In this document: positions 46,214 through 56,338 of the stretch, one piece after another
How positions within the stretch are numbered: the first letter of the stretch is position 1
Layout of the letters: every line of letters begins with the position of its first letter
NCBI GenBank assembly: GCA_016192455.1
Contig: JACPUC010000019.1
Span: 253,285-317,284, forward strand
Direction of reading: 5' to 3'
DNA length: 64,000 nt
Origin: Candidatus Tectimicrobiota bacterium
GTDB taxonomy: Bacteria > JACPUC01
Program-made: the position numbers and the translations under genes
The notes under the pieces: model-generated
Told to the model about the DNA's origin: nothing
Databases searched by the model: none
The model's input: only the letters and a program-made list of their open reading frames with translations

Positions 46214-46854
46214 AACTCGGTCCTGCTCTCTCGTCGCTTCAGTTAGTTCACCCGAAACACCGCGCGCCTCATGGCGCCCACGTCTCGTTCCGGCCGCGGG
46301 TTCTCAAGGTCATTACAAGGACGCACCAGCACTTCGTTGCAAACGAGCGGTTCGCGCCTCGATCGTGGGGCTGCCGCGGAGGAATCCTCTCCCTTGCCGC
46401 ACCCCATCCGCCTCGACGCGGCCCCTGCCGCCCGGCGCTGACGGAATGCAGTCTATCACAAACAGGAAGGTTGCGAGACGGCAAGGCAGCCGCAGGCACC
46501 ACGGAGGGGCATGGGAACATCGCGCCGCCGGCGCCTTCGGTCGCCTCCCGCGCCCCGTACCACGTGCACCGGGGCGCATTCTCCCTTGTCCTCAGGGTTG
46601 AACATGGGAGAGAATGGGGCCGTCCCAGGGCGCGTCCCGCTCGGCTCAGCGGTGCAGGAGGCCGCGGCGCCGCGCGCGGCAGCGCTCCTGCCGCTGCGGC
46701 GCGGGCGCGGGGTTTGCCGATCGTTACAGCCAGGAGCCTGCAGGCGGACGCACTCTCTCAAGCAGGGCCGTCATCTTCCCCCGTCATGCTCCCCGGCCCA
46801 GACGCCTGGACGAGCATGGCGAAGAGCGATAGACCGAGCGTGAGGAGAAGAGCA
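46214..46854. other. 641-bp divergent intergenic region
   Basis: It lies between glgP (minus) and the DUF3891 gene (plus). Open frames extend in from both sides but have no protein-like homology. No clear promoter or repeat was found. Confidence 0.4.
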
Positions 46855-47676
46855 ATGATCATCCACGACTGGAACGGCGACCTCATGGTCATCTACCAGA
46901 TGGATCACGGTGATCTGGCCGCCCAGTTCGAGCGGTCCTGGGGGAACACCACCTTCGCCCCAGCCGAGCCCAGCCAGGCGATGGCCCATGCCACCTCCTG
47001 GCACGACAACGGCTGGATCGAGTACGACGCGAAGCCCCGCGTCAATCCACAGACGCGCCGCCCTTACCGGCTGCATGAGGTGCCGGCCACCGAGCACTTG
47101 GAGTTCTACAAGGCGGGCATCGGCAAGGTGATCCGTGAGGATGCGTACGCGGGCCTCCTGGTGAGCATGCACCTGACGGGCCTCTACCAGCAGCGCTACG
47201 GGCTCGACGGCGGCATGCCGAGCTTCATCGAGCGCGCCGCCCCGGAGGCGCGGGAAAACGTGCGCGCCTTCATCGCCCAGCTCGAGCGCGAGCAGGCCGA
47301 GCTGCGCGCCCGCCTGCAGCACAACCCTGCGTATGCCGCCGCCGTGGAGGACCGCTGGCTGTGGACGAACTACCGCCTCCTGCAGGTGTTCGACCAGATC
47401 TCGCTCTTCTTCTGCTTCTTTCGTCCCGGCGCGACACGCACGATCAAGGCCGCGCCCCGCACCTACGACGGCGCGGAGGTGACCCTTCGGGTCACGGCCC
47501 TGGATGCCTCGCGCGTCGTCGTCGTCCCGTTCCCGTTCGCCCATGCCGAAACCGAGGTGACGCTGCGCGTCAAACGGCTCCCCAATCGCACCTATGCCGA
47601 TGACGACGACGTGCGAGCCACGCTAAACGCGGCTCCATTCCAGGCGCTCCGATATATCCTCGCGGCCGTGGCGTGA
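46855..47676 (+). CDS. DUF3891 family protein
   Basis: 273 residues from the ATG at 46855, chosen because GAGGAGAAG precedes it; the open frame extends 384 nt upstream without homology. It shows the DUF3891 pattern: MIIHDWNGDLMVIYQMDHGDLAAQFERSWGN, a HATSWHDNGW motif and a Tyr/Arg/Pro-rich middle (RRPYRLHEVPATEHLEFY). Conserved His residues suggest a metal or nucleotide-binding site. The family is uncharacterised. It is probably a monocistronic cytoplasmic protein. Confidence 0.7.
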   Translation: MIIHDWNGDLMVIYQMDHGDLAAQFERSWGNTTFAPAEPSQAMAHATSWHDNGWIEYDAKPRVNPQTRRPYRLHEVPATEHLEFYKAGIGKVIREDAYAGLLVSMHLTGLYQQRYGLDGGMPSFIERAAPEARENVRAFIAQLEREQAELRARLQHNPAYAAAVEDRWLWTNYRLLQVFDQISLFFCFFRPGATRTIKAAPRTYDGAEVTLRVTALDASRVVVVPFPFAHAETEVTLRVKRLPNRTYADDDDVRATLNAAPFQALRYILAAVA

Positions 47677-47861
47677 GCGCCTCCCCGGGCGTTCGAACGA
47701 CAAGGGAAAGCAGGCAAGGAGCATCCCGTTCCTCGGCAGGAGACGAGGAGCAGGCGCCGGCGGCTCAGGCACAGGTTGCCCGTGCGTCTCGCACTCTCAC
47801 CGCGGCCGGCGACAATGATACCTCGAGATCTCCAACCACTCGCTGAGAGGAGCGTTCCACT

Positions 47862-48794
47862 ATGACTGTACTCGTGGTCGGCTGCGGCTCCCTGGGGGGG
47901 CTCTACGCGGCCGCGCTCACCCGCGTCGGCGAGGTGTGGGCGTTGGATGCCTCCCAGGAACACGTTGCCGCCATCAACGCCGGGGGTCTGCGCCTCCGCG
48001 GCCTCGAGGAGATGACGGCGCCGGTGCGCGCCACGGCGGACCCCGCCTCCCTCGCCGGAGAGCGCTTCGAGCTCGTCATCGTGGCGGTGAAGTCGACCGC
48101 CACGCGCGCCGCCGTGCGGGCGGTCGCCTCCTACCTCAAGGGCGCGCCGGTTCTCTCCATCCAGAACGGTCTCGGCAATGAAGAGATCATCCGCGAGGAG
48201 GTTGAGGGACCGGTCCTGCAGGGTGTGTCGTTGCTGGCCGCGCTGCTGACCGGGCCGGGGGAGGTGAAGAAGAACCTCGATGGCCTCACCTACATCGGAC
48301 CGTTCATGAGCGACAGCGGCCTTCAGGCGACGCGCGCCCAGGCGGACGAAGCCGGCGCCTTGCTGCGCGCCGCCGGCATGGAGGTGGAGGTCCGCGACGA
48401 TATCCGCGACGTGGTGTGGACGAAGTTGATCATGAACTCGACGATCATGCCGATGCGCATGCTCACCCGGCTCGACAGCGTGGGCCTCGTCAGCGTCGCC
48501 CCGGTGCGCGCCCTCATCGAGGAGATGGCGACGGAGGGCACGGCCGTGATGGCGAAGATGGGGTTGCGCCCCGTCTTCGATCCGCTCTACGTCCTGCAGC
48601 GGGCGGCCAAGGAGCGCACCTCGCCCCATGCCGGCTCGATGAGCCGCGATGTGGCCGCCGGCGTGCAGACGGAGATTGACTTCCTGACCGGCGCCATGGT
48701 CGCCGCGGGCGAGCGGCTGGGGGTGCCGATGCCGAAGTCGAAAGCGTTCTACCAAATCTTCAAGGGCTTTGAGGCTTCGTTCCTGAAAGGTTGA
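47862..48794 (+). CDS. 2-dehydropantoate 2-reductase family (PanE/ApbA-like)
   Basis: 310 residues with GAGAGGAG 9 nt upstream. The NADPH-binding GCGSLGGLYAAAL motif is N-terminal; SIQNGLGNEEIIREE and a C-terminal helical domain with VVWTKLIMNSTIMPMRMLTRL complete the ketopantoate reductase pattern. PanE makes pantoate for coenzyme A, but many paralogs act on other keto acids and no other CoA gene is near. Its last 46 bp overlap the end of comEC on the opposite strand. Confidence 0.82.
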   Translation: MTVLVVGCGSLGGLYAAALTRVGEVWALDASQEHVAAINAGGLRLRGLEEMTAPVRATADPASLAGERFELVIVAVKSTATRAAVRAVASYLKGAPVLSIQNGLGNEEIIREEVEGPVLQGVSLLAALLTGPGEVKKNLDGLTYIGPFMSDSGLQATRAQADEAGALLRAAGMEVEVRDDIRDVVWTKLIMNSTIMPMRMLTRLDSVGLVSVAPVRALIEEMATEGTAVMAKMGLRPVFDPLYVLQRAAKERTSPHAGSMSRDVAAGVQTEIDFLTGAMVAAGERLGVPMPKSKAFYQIFKGFEASFLKG

Positions 48795-51481
48795 GGGCCC
48801 TGCCGCGCCGCGGGCGCCAGCGTTCGCCCCAGGGAGCTGCCCGGCTCTCCTGCCACGACCAGGGGCTCCCGTGTCTGCGGCCTGCGTTCCAGAACCTCCA
48901 CCTGCGGCGCGGCGCGGGGAACGGTGGGGAGCAGTCGCAGGGTGCGTCCATCCGTCTCCACGACAATGGCGCCTTGCGCCGCCGTCGTGTAGAGCGGGAT
49001 GCCATGCTCCGCGTAGCGGCGCACCACGCTCGGCGCTGGATGGCCATAGCGGTTGTAGAGGCCCGCCGAGACGACCGCCGCCCGCGGACGCACGACGTCG
49101 AGAAACGCCGCCGTGCTGGAGGTGCGGCTGCCATGGTGCGGCACCTTCAGGATCGTGCTGGCAAGGTCGGCGGAGGAGGCCAGCAGCCACCTCTCGGTCT
49201 CCGCTCCGATATCGCTCGTGAAGAGCACGCTCGCCCCCCCGAAGACGAGACGCAACACCAGGGAACGATGGTTCTCGTCGGAGAGGCGTCGCCTGTCATG
49301 GGGGGGCGGAGTCTCGCCGGCGCTGAGGACCGCAACATACGTCGCCTCACCGAGGGGGATGCGCATCCCCGCCCGCAGCGCCCCAAGCCGCGCGCCCGCC
49401 TGTCGGGCGGCCACTTCCAGCTCGGAGGTGTCGAAGCTGCGCGGCGCCGCCGTGTTGGTCCACACCTCCCGCACCCCATAGCGCTCGATGAGGAAGGGCA
49501 GCCCGCCGGTATGGTCGCCATCGCGGTGCGTGGCCACCGCCACGTCGAGGCGTCGAATGCCGCGCGCCCGCAGGTACGGGGCGACGATGGCGGCGCCGGC
49601 ATCGTCGCCGCCCTTCCAGCGACTGCCGGCGTCGACGAGGAGGACGCGTCCATCCGGCAGCTCCGCCACGGCGGCATCCCCCTGCCCCACGTTGAGGAAG
49701 GCCACCCTGAGGAGCCCCGTCGCCCGACGCGGCAGGTAGGGCGGCAGCGCCAGCAGCAGCATGGCGGCGAGGGCTGCAACCCCGCCGCAGCGCAGCATGC
49801 GCGCCGCTCTCCCCGCGGCAACCCAAGCCGCGCTCAGCAACCCCAGGCCCAGGTACGCCAGCGCCAGAACCGCCAGCGAGGGCGTGACGACGTGGAGCAC
49901 CGCCCCAGGCAGCGCTGGCGCCAGCTCGCTCACCTTCAGGAGCAGCGTGGTGCACAAGGCGCTGGCCTGCAACGGCAGCCACGCGGCGCTTGGCGAGAGG
50001 AGCCCCACCATAGCGCCCAGGAGACCGCTCGGAACGGCAAGCGAGGCCAGGGGAACCGCCAGGAGGTTGGCAGGCAAGCTCCAAGGATAGACGACGCCGA
50101 AGTGGTAGGCGAGGATCGGCAGGGTGGCGAGCCAGGCCGCCAGCGAGACGAGGAAGGAGAGCATCAGCTTCCGGCTCCACCACCGGGGTTGCTCCAGCCC
50201 GGCCTGCCGAAACGGGTTCCGCGCCTCTCGCAGGCGCAGCAACCGCAGCGCCACGGCAATCCCCGCCACGGCCCCAAAGGAGAGCTGGAATCCCGCCTCA
50301 TAAACGGAGCCTGGCATCCACAGCAGCACCACCAGCCCGGCAAGCGCCAGGCTATGGAAGACGTAGCGCTGTCGATCCACCACATGCGCCCCGTAGAAGG
50401 CGGCTCCCATGAGGAGCGCGCGCGTGGTGGAAACTTGAAACCCGACCAGCGCGGCGTAGAAGAGCATCGGCCAGAGCGCCGCGAATGCCGCCACCCGCCG
50501 GGAGCTGACGCACCAGGCCCAGCGCCGCACCAGGCAGCCGTTCAGCAGCGCCAGGAACAGACGTACCACGCCGTAGCTGGCCACGCCGACGAAGCCGACG
50601 TGCAAGCCGGAAACGGCCAGGAGATGGGCGAGGCCGCTCTTCGTCAGGTTCTCCTCGTGGGTGCGGGTGAGCTGCCCGCGATCACTGAAAAGGATCGCCC
50701 GCATCACCCCCGCCGTCGGCCGCGCCACCTGCCAACTGAGGAGCTGCTCAATGCGTCGCCTCGCGGCTGCCAGGAACAGGCCGAGCTGCGTCCCCTGGCC
50801 GCGCTCGAGGAGGTCCACCCGCAGCCACGAGGTGGCCCCACCCCGCACGAAGATGCCGCGTGTTCCCAGGTAGCGCTGATAGTTGAACTCGCCCGGGTTA
50901 TGAGAGCGGTACGTCTTGCGCAGCATGACGCCGCGCACCACGATGCGATCGCCGTAGTGAACATACGCCCAGGTCTCGTAGACCTTGAGGAGGACGCGGC
51001 CGCTCACCGGCAGGTCGACGCTGGGGAGGTACGACTTTCCCTCGTAGACCAGGCGCTCGGCCTCGAGTGTCACCAGGACCGCCTCGCGGCGTTGCGTCGG
51101 CGGCGCGACGACGCGGCCATAGAGATCAGCGCGGGCGTCGCGGAGATGGTGCAGGAGATGCTGCCGTGAACGGGGAGCGGCGGTCCACCAGCTTCGGCTG
51201 CCGCCCAGCAGAGCCGCGCCGCTGGCGAGGAGGATGAGGAGGGCCAGCGGGCGCCGCCACGGCGGCGTGGCGCGGCGCCCCCCCAGCAGAGCCGGCAGCA
51301 GGGCGAGAGCGGGAATGGCCAGCCACCACAGCGCCACGCCGGCCAAGAGGATTCCCGCAACCACTCCGCCCAGCACGGCCAGCATCCGCGCCAGGGGCCC
51401 TTGCAGCGCGCGTGCCATGACCTCCCCTGGCGGCGTCGCGTTCACAGCTACCACGGCCTGCTCGGAGTCCAGCCTCACCAT
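48749..51481 (-). CDS. comEC: ComEC/Rec2 DNA uptake channel
   Basis: About 910 residues from the ATG at 51481 (GAGGA 5 nt upstream); the ATG at 51418 (MARALQGPLARM) is an alternative. Domain order is classic: a DUF4131/OB-type N-terminal part (to about residue 220), the Competence channel with SGLAHLLAVSGLHVGFVG and about ten helices, then a C-terminal MBL nuclease-like domain (FLNVGQGDAAVAELPDGRVLLVDAG, ATHRDGDHTGGLPF, SDENHRSLVLRLVFGGASVLFTSDI, VPHHGSRTS). It carries single-stranded DNA across the inner membrane. In the His motif the first HxH position is replaced (THRDGDH). Confidence 0.9.
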   Translation of the reverse strand: MVRLDSEQAVVAVNATPPGEVMARALQGPLARMLAVLGGVVAGILLAGVALWWLAIPALALLPALLGGRRATPPWRRPLALLILLASGAALLGGSRSWWTAAPRSRQHLLHHLRDARADLYGRVVAPPTQRREAVLVTLEAERLVYEGKSYLPSVDLPVSGRVLLKVYETWAYVHYGDRIVVRGVMLRKTYRSHNPGEFNYQRYLGTRGIFVRGGATSWLRVDLLERGQGTQLGLFLAAARRRIEQLLSWQVARPTAGVMRAILFSDRGQLTRTHEENLTKSGLAHLLAVSGLHVGFVGVASYGVVRLFLALLNGCLVRRWAWCVSSRRVAAFAALWPMLFYAALVGFQVSTTRALLMGAAFYGAHVVDRQRYVFHSLALAGLVVLLWMPGSVYEAGFQLSFGAVAGIAVALRLLRLREARNPFRQAGLEQPRWWSRKLMLSFLVSLAAWLATLPILAYHFGVVYPWSLPANLLAVPLASLAVPSGLLGAMVGLLSPSAAWLPLQASALCTTLLLKVSELAPALPGAVLHVVTPSLAVLALAYLGLGLLSAAWVAAGRAARMLRCGGVAALAAMLLLALPPYLPRRATGLLRVAFLNVGQGDAAVAELPDGRVLLVDAGSRWKGGDDAGAAIVAPYLRARGIRRLDVAVATHRDGDHTGGLPFLIERYGVREVWTNTAAPRSFDTSELEVAARQAGARLGALRAGMRIPLGEATYVAVLSAGETPPPHDRRRLSDENHRSLVLRLVFGGASVLFTSDIGAETERWLLASSADLASTILKVPHHGSRTSSTAAFLDVVRPRAAVVSAGLYNRYGHPAPSVVRRYAEHGIPLYTTAAQGAIVVETDGRTLRLLPTVPRAAPQVEVLERRPQTREPLVVAGEPGSSLGRTLAPAARQGPQPFRNEASKPLKIW

Positions 51482-51551
51482 GGATGTCCTCGGCCAGCAC
51501 ACCAAGAACTGGAGGGAATGCTTGACATGGTACGCAAAATGTTAAAAGCAG

Positions 51552-51610
51552 CAAGCGAAAAATGTTCGCTTGTCCTTTTCTTGACCAGCCGCCGCGCGGG
51601 GTGCTATAGT
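51552..51610 (+). promoter_or_regulatory. Promoter of mtnP preceded by a hairpin
   Basis: TTGACC (51581-51586), an 18-bp spacer and TATAGT (51605-51610) sit about 165 nt before mtnP. Just upstream, a perfect 8-bp inverted repeat (51552-51559 with 51565-51572, loop AAATG) is followed by TCCTTTTC. It could end transcripts entering from the left. Confidence 0.55.
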
Positions 51611-51778
51611 TAAGACCGTGATGGACGCAGCCGCGCGCCGCGAGGCTCGTGCCGCCGCCGCATGGGAGAAGGATGGAACCGCTGGCGTGCCTCCGTGCGG
51701 CACGCTGACGGTGGGAGCGAGGCGGCGGGCGCCGCGGCGATCGGCCACAGAAACAGCCACCCAGGCCAGGGCAAGGAG

Positions 51779-52660
51779 ATGCGAGGCGTGCGGGTGGGCG
51801 TACTGGGAGGGAGTGGACTCTACGACCTGCCTGGCTTGTCGGAGACCGAGCAGGTGCCGGTGACGACGCCGTTCGGCGATCCCTCGGATGTCTACGTAAG
51901 AGGGAACCTGGGCGGGGTGGAGGTCTTCTTCCTGGCGCGTCATGGCCGCGGCCACCGCCTCATGCCGACCGAGCTGAACTACCGCGCCAACATCTACGGC
52001 TTCAAGCAGCTCGGCGTGGAGTGGGTCATCGCGGTGAGCGCCGTCGGCAGCCTGCGCGAGGACCTGGCGCCGGGACACCTCTGCATCCCCGACCAGTTTT
52101 ACGATAATACCCGACACCGCCCCCTCACCTTTTACGGCGAAGGCGTGGTGGTGCATGTCGCCATGGCTGACCCCGTCTGCCCGCACCTCTGCGACCTCCT
52201 CGCCAGCAGCGCCGAGCGGCTTGGCGCAACGGTCCGCAAGGGGGGCACCTACCTGTGCATCGAGGGGCCGCAGTTCTCCACGCGGAGCGAATCGCTCATT
52301 TACCGCCAGTGGGGCGTTGATGTCATCGGCATGACGAACATGCCCGAGGCCAAGCTGGCGCGCGAGGCCGAGATTTGCTACGCGACGCTGGCCATGGTCA
52401 CGGACTACGACTGCTGGCACGAGTCGGAAGCGAGCGTGGACGTCGATCAGATCCTGCGGGTCCTGCAGCAGAACGCCATGACAGCCCAGGCGATCATCGC
52501 CGAGATGCTGCCCCGCATCAAACCGTTGCGCACCTGCCCCTGCGCCCGCGCCTTGGAGAATGCCATCCTCACCAATCCGGCGAGCATCCCGTTCGTGCGG
52601 CGACAGCAACTCGACCTGCTGCTCGGCCCCTACCTGCGTACGCGCGAGGGAGACCGCTAG
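51779..52660 (+). CDS. mtnP: S-methyl-5'-thioadenosine phosphorylase
   Basis: 293 residues from the ATG at 51779. AAGGAG touches this ATG, so the in-frame GTG at 51788 (9 nt spacing) may be the true start. Family blocks: [78 protein letters not shown] and [31 protein letters not shown]. It phosphorolyses methylthioadenosine for methionine salvage. Some members act on purine nucleosides or aminofutalosine. hemL starts 1 nt after its stop. Confidence 0.92.
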   Translation: MRGVRVGVLGGSGLYDLPGLSETEQVPVTTPFGDPSDVYVRGNLGGVEVFFLARHGRGHRLMPTELNYRANIYGFKQLGVEWVIAVSAVGSLREDLAPGHLCIPDQFYDNTRHRPLTFYGEGVVVHVAMADPVCPHLCDLLASSAERLGATVRKGGTYLCIEGPQFSTRSESLIYRQWGVDVIGMTNMPEAKLAREAEICYATLAMVTDYDCWHESEASVDVDQILRVLQQNAMTAQAIIAEMLPRIKPLRTCPCARALENAILTNPASIPFVRRQQLDLLLGPYLRTREGDR

Positions 52661-52661
52661 C

Positions 52662-53942
52662 GTGCCTTCATCTCACGAGCTCTTCGCTGAAGCCCAACGC
52701 TGCCTCGTCGGCGGCGTCAACAGTCCGGTGCGGGCCTACCGCGCCGTGGGTGGCCAGCCGCCGTTCATCGCCCGGGCCGCCGGCGCGCGCATCGAGGACG
52801 TGGAGGGGAAGAGCTACATCGACTACGTGGGAACGTGGGGCCCGGCGATCCTCGGCCACGCCCACCCCGAGGTGGTGACGGCCATCCAGAAGGCGGCGGA
52901 GCAGGGCACGAGCTTCGGCGCCCCAACCGCTCTCGAAGTGGAGATGGCCTCCCTGCTCATCGAGGCGGTGCCCTCCATCGAGCGCGTGCGCATGGTGAAC
53001 TCCGGCACCGAAGCCACCATGGCCGCCGTACGCCTGGCCCGCGGGTTTACCGGGCGGGACAAGATCATCAAGCTTGCAGGCTGCTACCACGGGCATGCCG
53101 ACAGCCTCCTCGTCAAGGCGGGTTCGGGGGTGCTTACCTTCGGCACCCCTGACAGCGCCGGCGTGCCGGCCGACGTCGCCCGCTCCACCATCATCCTGCC
53201 CTTCAACGATGCCGCCGCCGCGCGCCGCGTCTTCGAAGCCGAGGGGAGCAGCATCGCCGGCCTCATCATCGAGCCTGTCGCGGGCAACATGGGCGTGATT
53301 CCCCCCCGCGACGGCTACCTGGCGGAGCTGCGCGAGATCACCCGCCGGCACGACGCCCTGCTCATCTTCGATGAGGTGATGACCGGGTTCCGCGTCGCCT
53401 ACGGCGGGGCGCAGGAGCTTTACGGGGTGCGGCCCGACCTCACCTGCCTCGGCAAAATCATCGGCGGGGGATTGCCGGTCGGCGCCTTCGGCGGGCGGCG
53501 TGACATCATGGAGAAGCTGGCCCCGCTCGGTCCGGTGTATCAAGCGGGAACCCTGTCGGGCAACCCGCTCGCTATGACGGCGGGGATCACGACCTTGCGC
53601 CTGTTGCGCCGCGGTGGGGTCTACACGCAGCTCGAAGCCACCTCCGCGGCCCTCGCCGAGGGCTTGGCCGCGGCCGCGAAGGACGCCGGCATCCCCTGCC
53701 AGCTCACCCGGGTCGGCTCGATGCTCTGCTGCTTCTTCACGGCCGCCCCAGTGCGCAATTACGACGAGGCGCGGCAGAGCGACACAAAGAGGTTCGAGCG
53801 CTTCTTCCGCAGCATGCTCGGGTCGGGAGTCTACCTAGCACCCTCACAGTTCGAGGCCTGGTTCGTCTCCCTCGCCCACAGCATGGACGACATCGCGGCC
53901 ACGGCTGCGGCGGCCCGCAAAGCGCTCAAGGGCCTGCGCTAG
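52662..53942 (+). CDS. hemL: Glutamate-1-semialdehyde 2,1-aminomutase
   Basis: 426 residues from a GTG at 52662, 1 nt after the mtnP stop, with GAGGGAG 9 nt upstream inside mtnP. It has [63 protein letters not shown], the PLP lysine in [16 protein letters not shown] and [14 protein letters not shown]. It makes 5-aminolevulinate from glutamate-1-semialdehyde, the C5 entry to heme and cobalamin. It links functionally, not physically, with the B12 genes at 21-26 kb. Confidence 0.96.
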   Translation: MPSSHELFAEAQRCLVGGVNSPVRAYRAVGGQPPFIARAAGARIEDVEGKSYIDYVGTWGPAILGHAHPEVVTAIQKAAEQGTSFGAPTALEVEMASLLIEAVPSIERVRMVNSGTEATMAAVRLARGFTGRDKIIKLAGCYHGHADSLLVKAGSGVLTFGTPDSAGVPADVARSTIILPFNDAAAARRVFEAEGSSIAGLIIEPVAGNMGVIPPRDGYLAELREITRRHDALLIFDEVMTGFRVAYGGAQELYGVRPDLTCLGKIIGGGLPVGAFGGRRDIMEKLAPLGPVYQAGTLSGNPLAMTAGITTLRLLRRGGVYTQLEATSAALAEGLAAAAKDAGIPCQLTRVGSMLCCFFTAAPVRNYDEARQSDTKRFERFFRSMLGSGVYLAPSQFEAWFVSLAHSMDDIAATAAAARKALKGLR

Positions 53943-53961
53943 GTGGGAGTGCCAGATCGCC

Positions 53962-54318
53962 ATGAGAGAACGTTGGCAAGACCAAGAGAGCACGTATGGC
54001 AACGGGTCGCGGCGGCGCTGGGCCTCGCTCCTCCTCTGGATCAGCGCCGCCTTCTTCGTCGGCATGGCGGTGCTCGCCACGGTCAGCGACAACGGCTTCC
54101 TGGAGTGGCTCCATCTGCGGGCACGGTACGCCCAGCTTGAACAACTCATTCAACGCACCGAAGAGCAGAACGCCAGGCTCGCCGAAGAGATCCATGCCCT
54201 GAAGACCAACTACGCCAGCATTGAACGGTACGCGCGCGAAGAGTTGGGGTGGGTCAAGGACGGCGAGACCGTCTACCTCCTTCCGCATGGAGAACGGAAT
54301 GACAGCGCTGTCCGGTAA
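53962..54318 (+). CDS. FtsB/DivIC-like septum formation initiator
   Basis: 118 residues. One N-terminal membrane helix (WASLLLWISAAFFVGMAVLATV, about 20-41) is followed by a coiled coil (ARYAQLEQLIQRTEEQNARLAEEIHALKTNYASIERYAREELGWVKDGETVYLL), with the typical FtsB ending E-x-x-Y-x-L/P. It is part of the FtsQLB divisome complex across the inner membrane. It starts 20 nt after hemL and is probably cotranscribed. Confidence 0.85.
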   Translation: MRERWQDQESTYGNGSRRRWASLLLWISAAFFVGMAVLATVSDNGFLEWLHLRARYAQLEQLIQRTEEQNARLAEEIHALKTNYASIERYAREELGWVKDGETVYLLPHGERNDSAVR

Positions 54319-54526
54319 GCTCGCGAGCTTTCTTCTGCAAGAGGATGCCGTCGTGAGATCGCGGGCGTGATGCTGCGTTGAACGCCGGAGCTCCGCTAAC
54401 CGGGGCTGGGCTGTCGGAGGTCTCGGAACAGTCCCTCCACGTGCCGCTGTGGCGGCTCACACTTCTTTGCCAGGAGTCGAAGCCGCGGCGGCGGACGGCG
54501 GCTGGCCAGCGCGGGCATGCTGCCAT

Positions 54527-54558
54527 AAAAAAACGCCGCGCAAGCACGCTGCGAGGCG
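54527..54558 (-). terminator. Minus-strand terminator upstream of the tRNA
   Basis: On the minus strand CGCC-T-CGCA, a 7-nt loop and TGCG-C-GGCG (54558-54534) are followed by seven T residues (54533-54527). It faces transcripts leaving the integrase gene that have passed antisense through the tRNA gene. Confidence 0.75.
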
Positions 54559-54566
54559 CTTCCACC

Positions 54567-54595
54567 TTGACGCGCGAGATAGATTGCTCTAAGAT
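54567..54595 (+). promoter_or_regulatory. Promoter of tRNA-fMet
   Basis: TTGACG (54567-54572), a 17-bp spacer and TAAGAT (54590-54595), placing the start near 54602, 17 nt before the mature tRNA end. The 300-bp gap 54319-54618 contains only this and the opposing terminator. Confidence 0.7.
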
Positions 54596-54618
54596 AATCT
54601 TGCAACAGAGAGGCATGG

Positions 54619-54695
<77 letters not shown>

Positions 54696-54701
54696 ATACA
54701 A

Positions 54702-55817
54702 TCAATGGGTTGCGGCCTCGCCGTGACCCATTTTTTCATGGATTGTCCGAAAATTGTCCGAATTCTGTCCGCGCAGGTAGTTCTGCATGCGCCTCATTGC
54801 GTCGCGGAGATCACGCTCGTTGGTGATGTCGTAGCGGTCGAAAACGCTCCGCGTGCGGTGGCCGCTTACCGCCATCGCCACCGTTTCCGGCACCCCTGCC
54901 CGCACCATGTTGCGTACCGCCGTACGGCGCAGGTCATGGAAGAGCTTTCCCGGCACCCCAGCCTCCCGGCAGGCGTTCCGCCAGGATTTGCGAAACTCGC
55001 GGATCATGCGACCGTCGCAATGAAAGACGTATTCTGCTAGGAACGTGGTCTTCCCCGCCTTCACTCGTCGCGCTGCCCAACACCGCTCAATCAACTCCCA
55101 GAGGTCCCCCTCAAGGCTGAGGGTGCGTCCCCGCTCATTCTTGGACGCCTCAGGCTTCAGGTGCGCCACACGACCCCCACGGTCAATATCAGACCATGTA
55201 AGCGAGGCGATCTCCCCTTTCCGCCAGCCAGTCAGGTAGGCGAAACGGGTGAAATCCCGCAGGTAGGCAGGGAGTTCTCTCACCACTGGCTCTAATTCGG
55301 CATGCTCAAAATACCCTTGCCTCGCATTCCTTTCGGGAAGCCTTCGTATCCGCGGGCAAGAAGAGACGCGGCCCCGCTCCATCGCAAGCTTGAACGCCTG
55401 CCCCAGAAGCTGCGTCTCCCGGTTGATGGTAGCAGGCTTTCGCCCAGCCTCTAACCGCTGAAGGATATAGCGGTCAACGTCCTCCGCCGTCACATCTACG
55501 ACCCGTCGTTGCCCGAAGCTGTCTTCAATAGCGCGGAGATGTGACCGAAACTGTGCTGCACCCTTCCCACCTTGCAGCTCGTAATGCTGCCGAAGAGCTT
55601 GAAACAACTCACTCACCAGAATGCGCTCTTGCTCAGGGCCTATGAACTGTCGAGCACCAAGCTGATCTGCTGCCACCTCGCGGAGCCTCTTGCGCAGGAA
55701 GCGCTCCGCCTCCCTACGATCCTCCGAGCCGCTGCTCTCGCGGTATTCCTGGCCACGGAGGCAGTAGGAAATCCACCACCTCCGGCCTCGTCGGAATACC
55801 CGGCCTTGACCATGCAT
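54702..55817 (-). CDS. int: Tyrosine recombinase/phage integrase
   Basis: 371 residues. Order: a short N-terminal arm-binding region (GRVFRRGRRWWISYCLRGQEYRES), a core-binding SAM-like domain (about 65-165), then the catalytic domain with Arg in YLTGWRKGEIASLTW, HDLRRTA (H-x-x-R), SGHRT and the nucleophile Tyr in FDRYDIT. It catalyses integration and excision. The gene points toward and ends next to the tRNA used as attachment site, the classic layout. It starts 3 nt after the Xis-like gene stop. Confidence 0.95.
   Translation of the reverse strand: MHGQGRVFRRGRRWWISYCLRGQEYRESSGSEDRREAERFLRKRLREVAADQLGARQFIGPEQERILVSELFQALRQHYELQGGKGAAQFRSHLRAIEDSFGQRRVVDVTAEDVDRYILQRLEAGRKPATINRETQLLGQAFKLAMERGRVSSCPRIRRLPERNARQGYFEHAELEPVVRELPAYLRDFTRFAYLTGWRKGEIASLTWSDIDRGGRVAHLKPEASKNERGRTLSLEGDLWELIERCWAARRVKAGKTTFLAEYVFHCDGRMIREFRKSWRNACREAGVPGKLFHDLRRTAVRNMVRAGVPETVAMAVSGHRTRSVFDRYDITNERDLRDAMRRMQNYLRGQNSDNFRTIHEKMGHGEAATH
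54704..54736 (+). terminator. Terminator of tRNA-fMet located inside the integrase gene
   Basis: AATGGGT (54704-54710) pairs with ACCCATT (54726-54732). The intervening GCGG/CCGT extends the stem around a CCTCG loop, and six T residues follow (54731-54736). It starts 9 bp after the tRNA CCA and lies within the last codons of the integrase gene on the other strand. Confidence 0.8.
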
Positions 55818-55820
55818 ATG

Positions 55821-56171
55821 TCACGCCCTCCTCTGCTGCTGGCGAATGAAGCGTTCGATCCCCAGGGTCGAGAACCGAACGAACTTCCCCTGCCGCACCA
55901 CGAACGGCAGGCTACGGGTACGACGGTAGAGCCAGTCCACCGTCACACACAATTTCGCCGCAGCGTCTTCCACAGTCAAGAGGCGGTCCTCGGCAGGGCC
56001 TCCCACGGCATGCCTGCCATCGGCCTGGAGCGCCAGCAGCCGGCCCATGAGCGCGCCCTGGGCGACGGTGAGCTTCGCCAGCAGCGCTGTTGCCGCTTCC
56101 GGCGACAAGGCAGTGACCTGTGCTGGGTCGCCTGCGATGTCATCGAGAGATGGAACCGGTACAAGACCCAT
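55821..56171 (-). CDS. Excisionase-like helix-turn-helix protein
   Basis: 116 residues. The C-terminal half is a MerR/Xis-type winged HTH (LLTVEDAAAKLCVTVDWLYRRTRSLPFVVRQGKFVRFSTLGIERFIRQ), as in helix-turn-helix domain 17 proteins. The N-terminal half is helical (EAATALLAKLTVAQGALMGRLLALQADGR). Lying directly upstream of the integrase (3-nt gap) it is the likely directionality factor or an integrase regulator. Confidence 0.75.
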   Translation of the reverse strand: MGLVPVPSLDDIAGDPAQVTALSPEAATALLAKLTVAQGALMGRLLALQADGRHAVGGPAEDRLLTVEDAAAKLCVTVDWLYRRTRSLPFVVRQGKFVRFSTLGIERFIRQQQRRA

Positions 56172-56338
56172 CTGTTACCGCTCAGGCCCTCTGGACAAAG
56201 GAGGGCCATGATTTCACCCTACGCGATCTACATGAACAACCTGCAAGCTCTCATCGAAACGTCCATGTACAGAACCTACTCTTGGGATGAGCGTTTACCA
56301 GGAGGCTTACCCCCGATCTACGTGAGCCGTGCAGCTTG

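Noticed and set aside
46471-46854. Upstream extension of the DUF3891 frame
   Set aside because: No homology before the ATG at 46855, which has its own ribosome site.
51522-51572. Small RNA from TTGACA at 51522 to the hairpin at 51552-51572
   Set aside because: No -10 element at a suitable distance; the RNA would be too short to judge.
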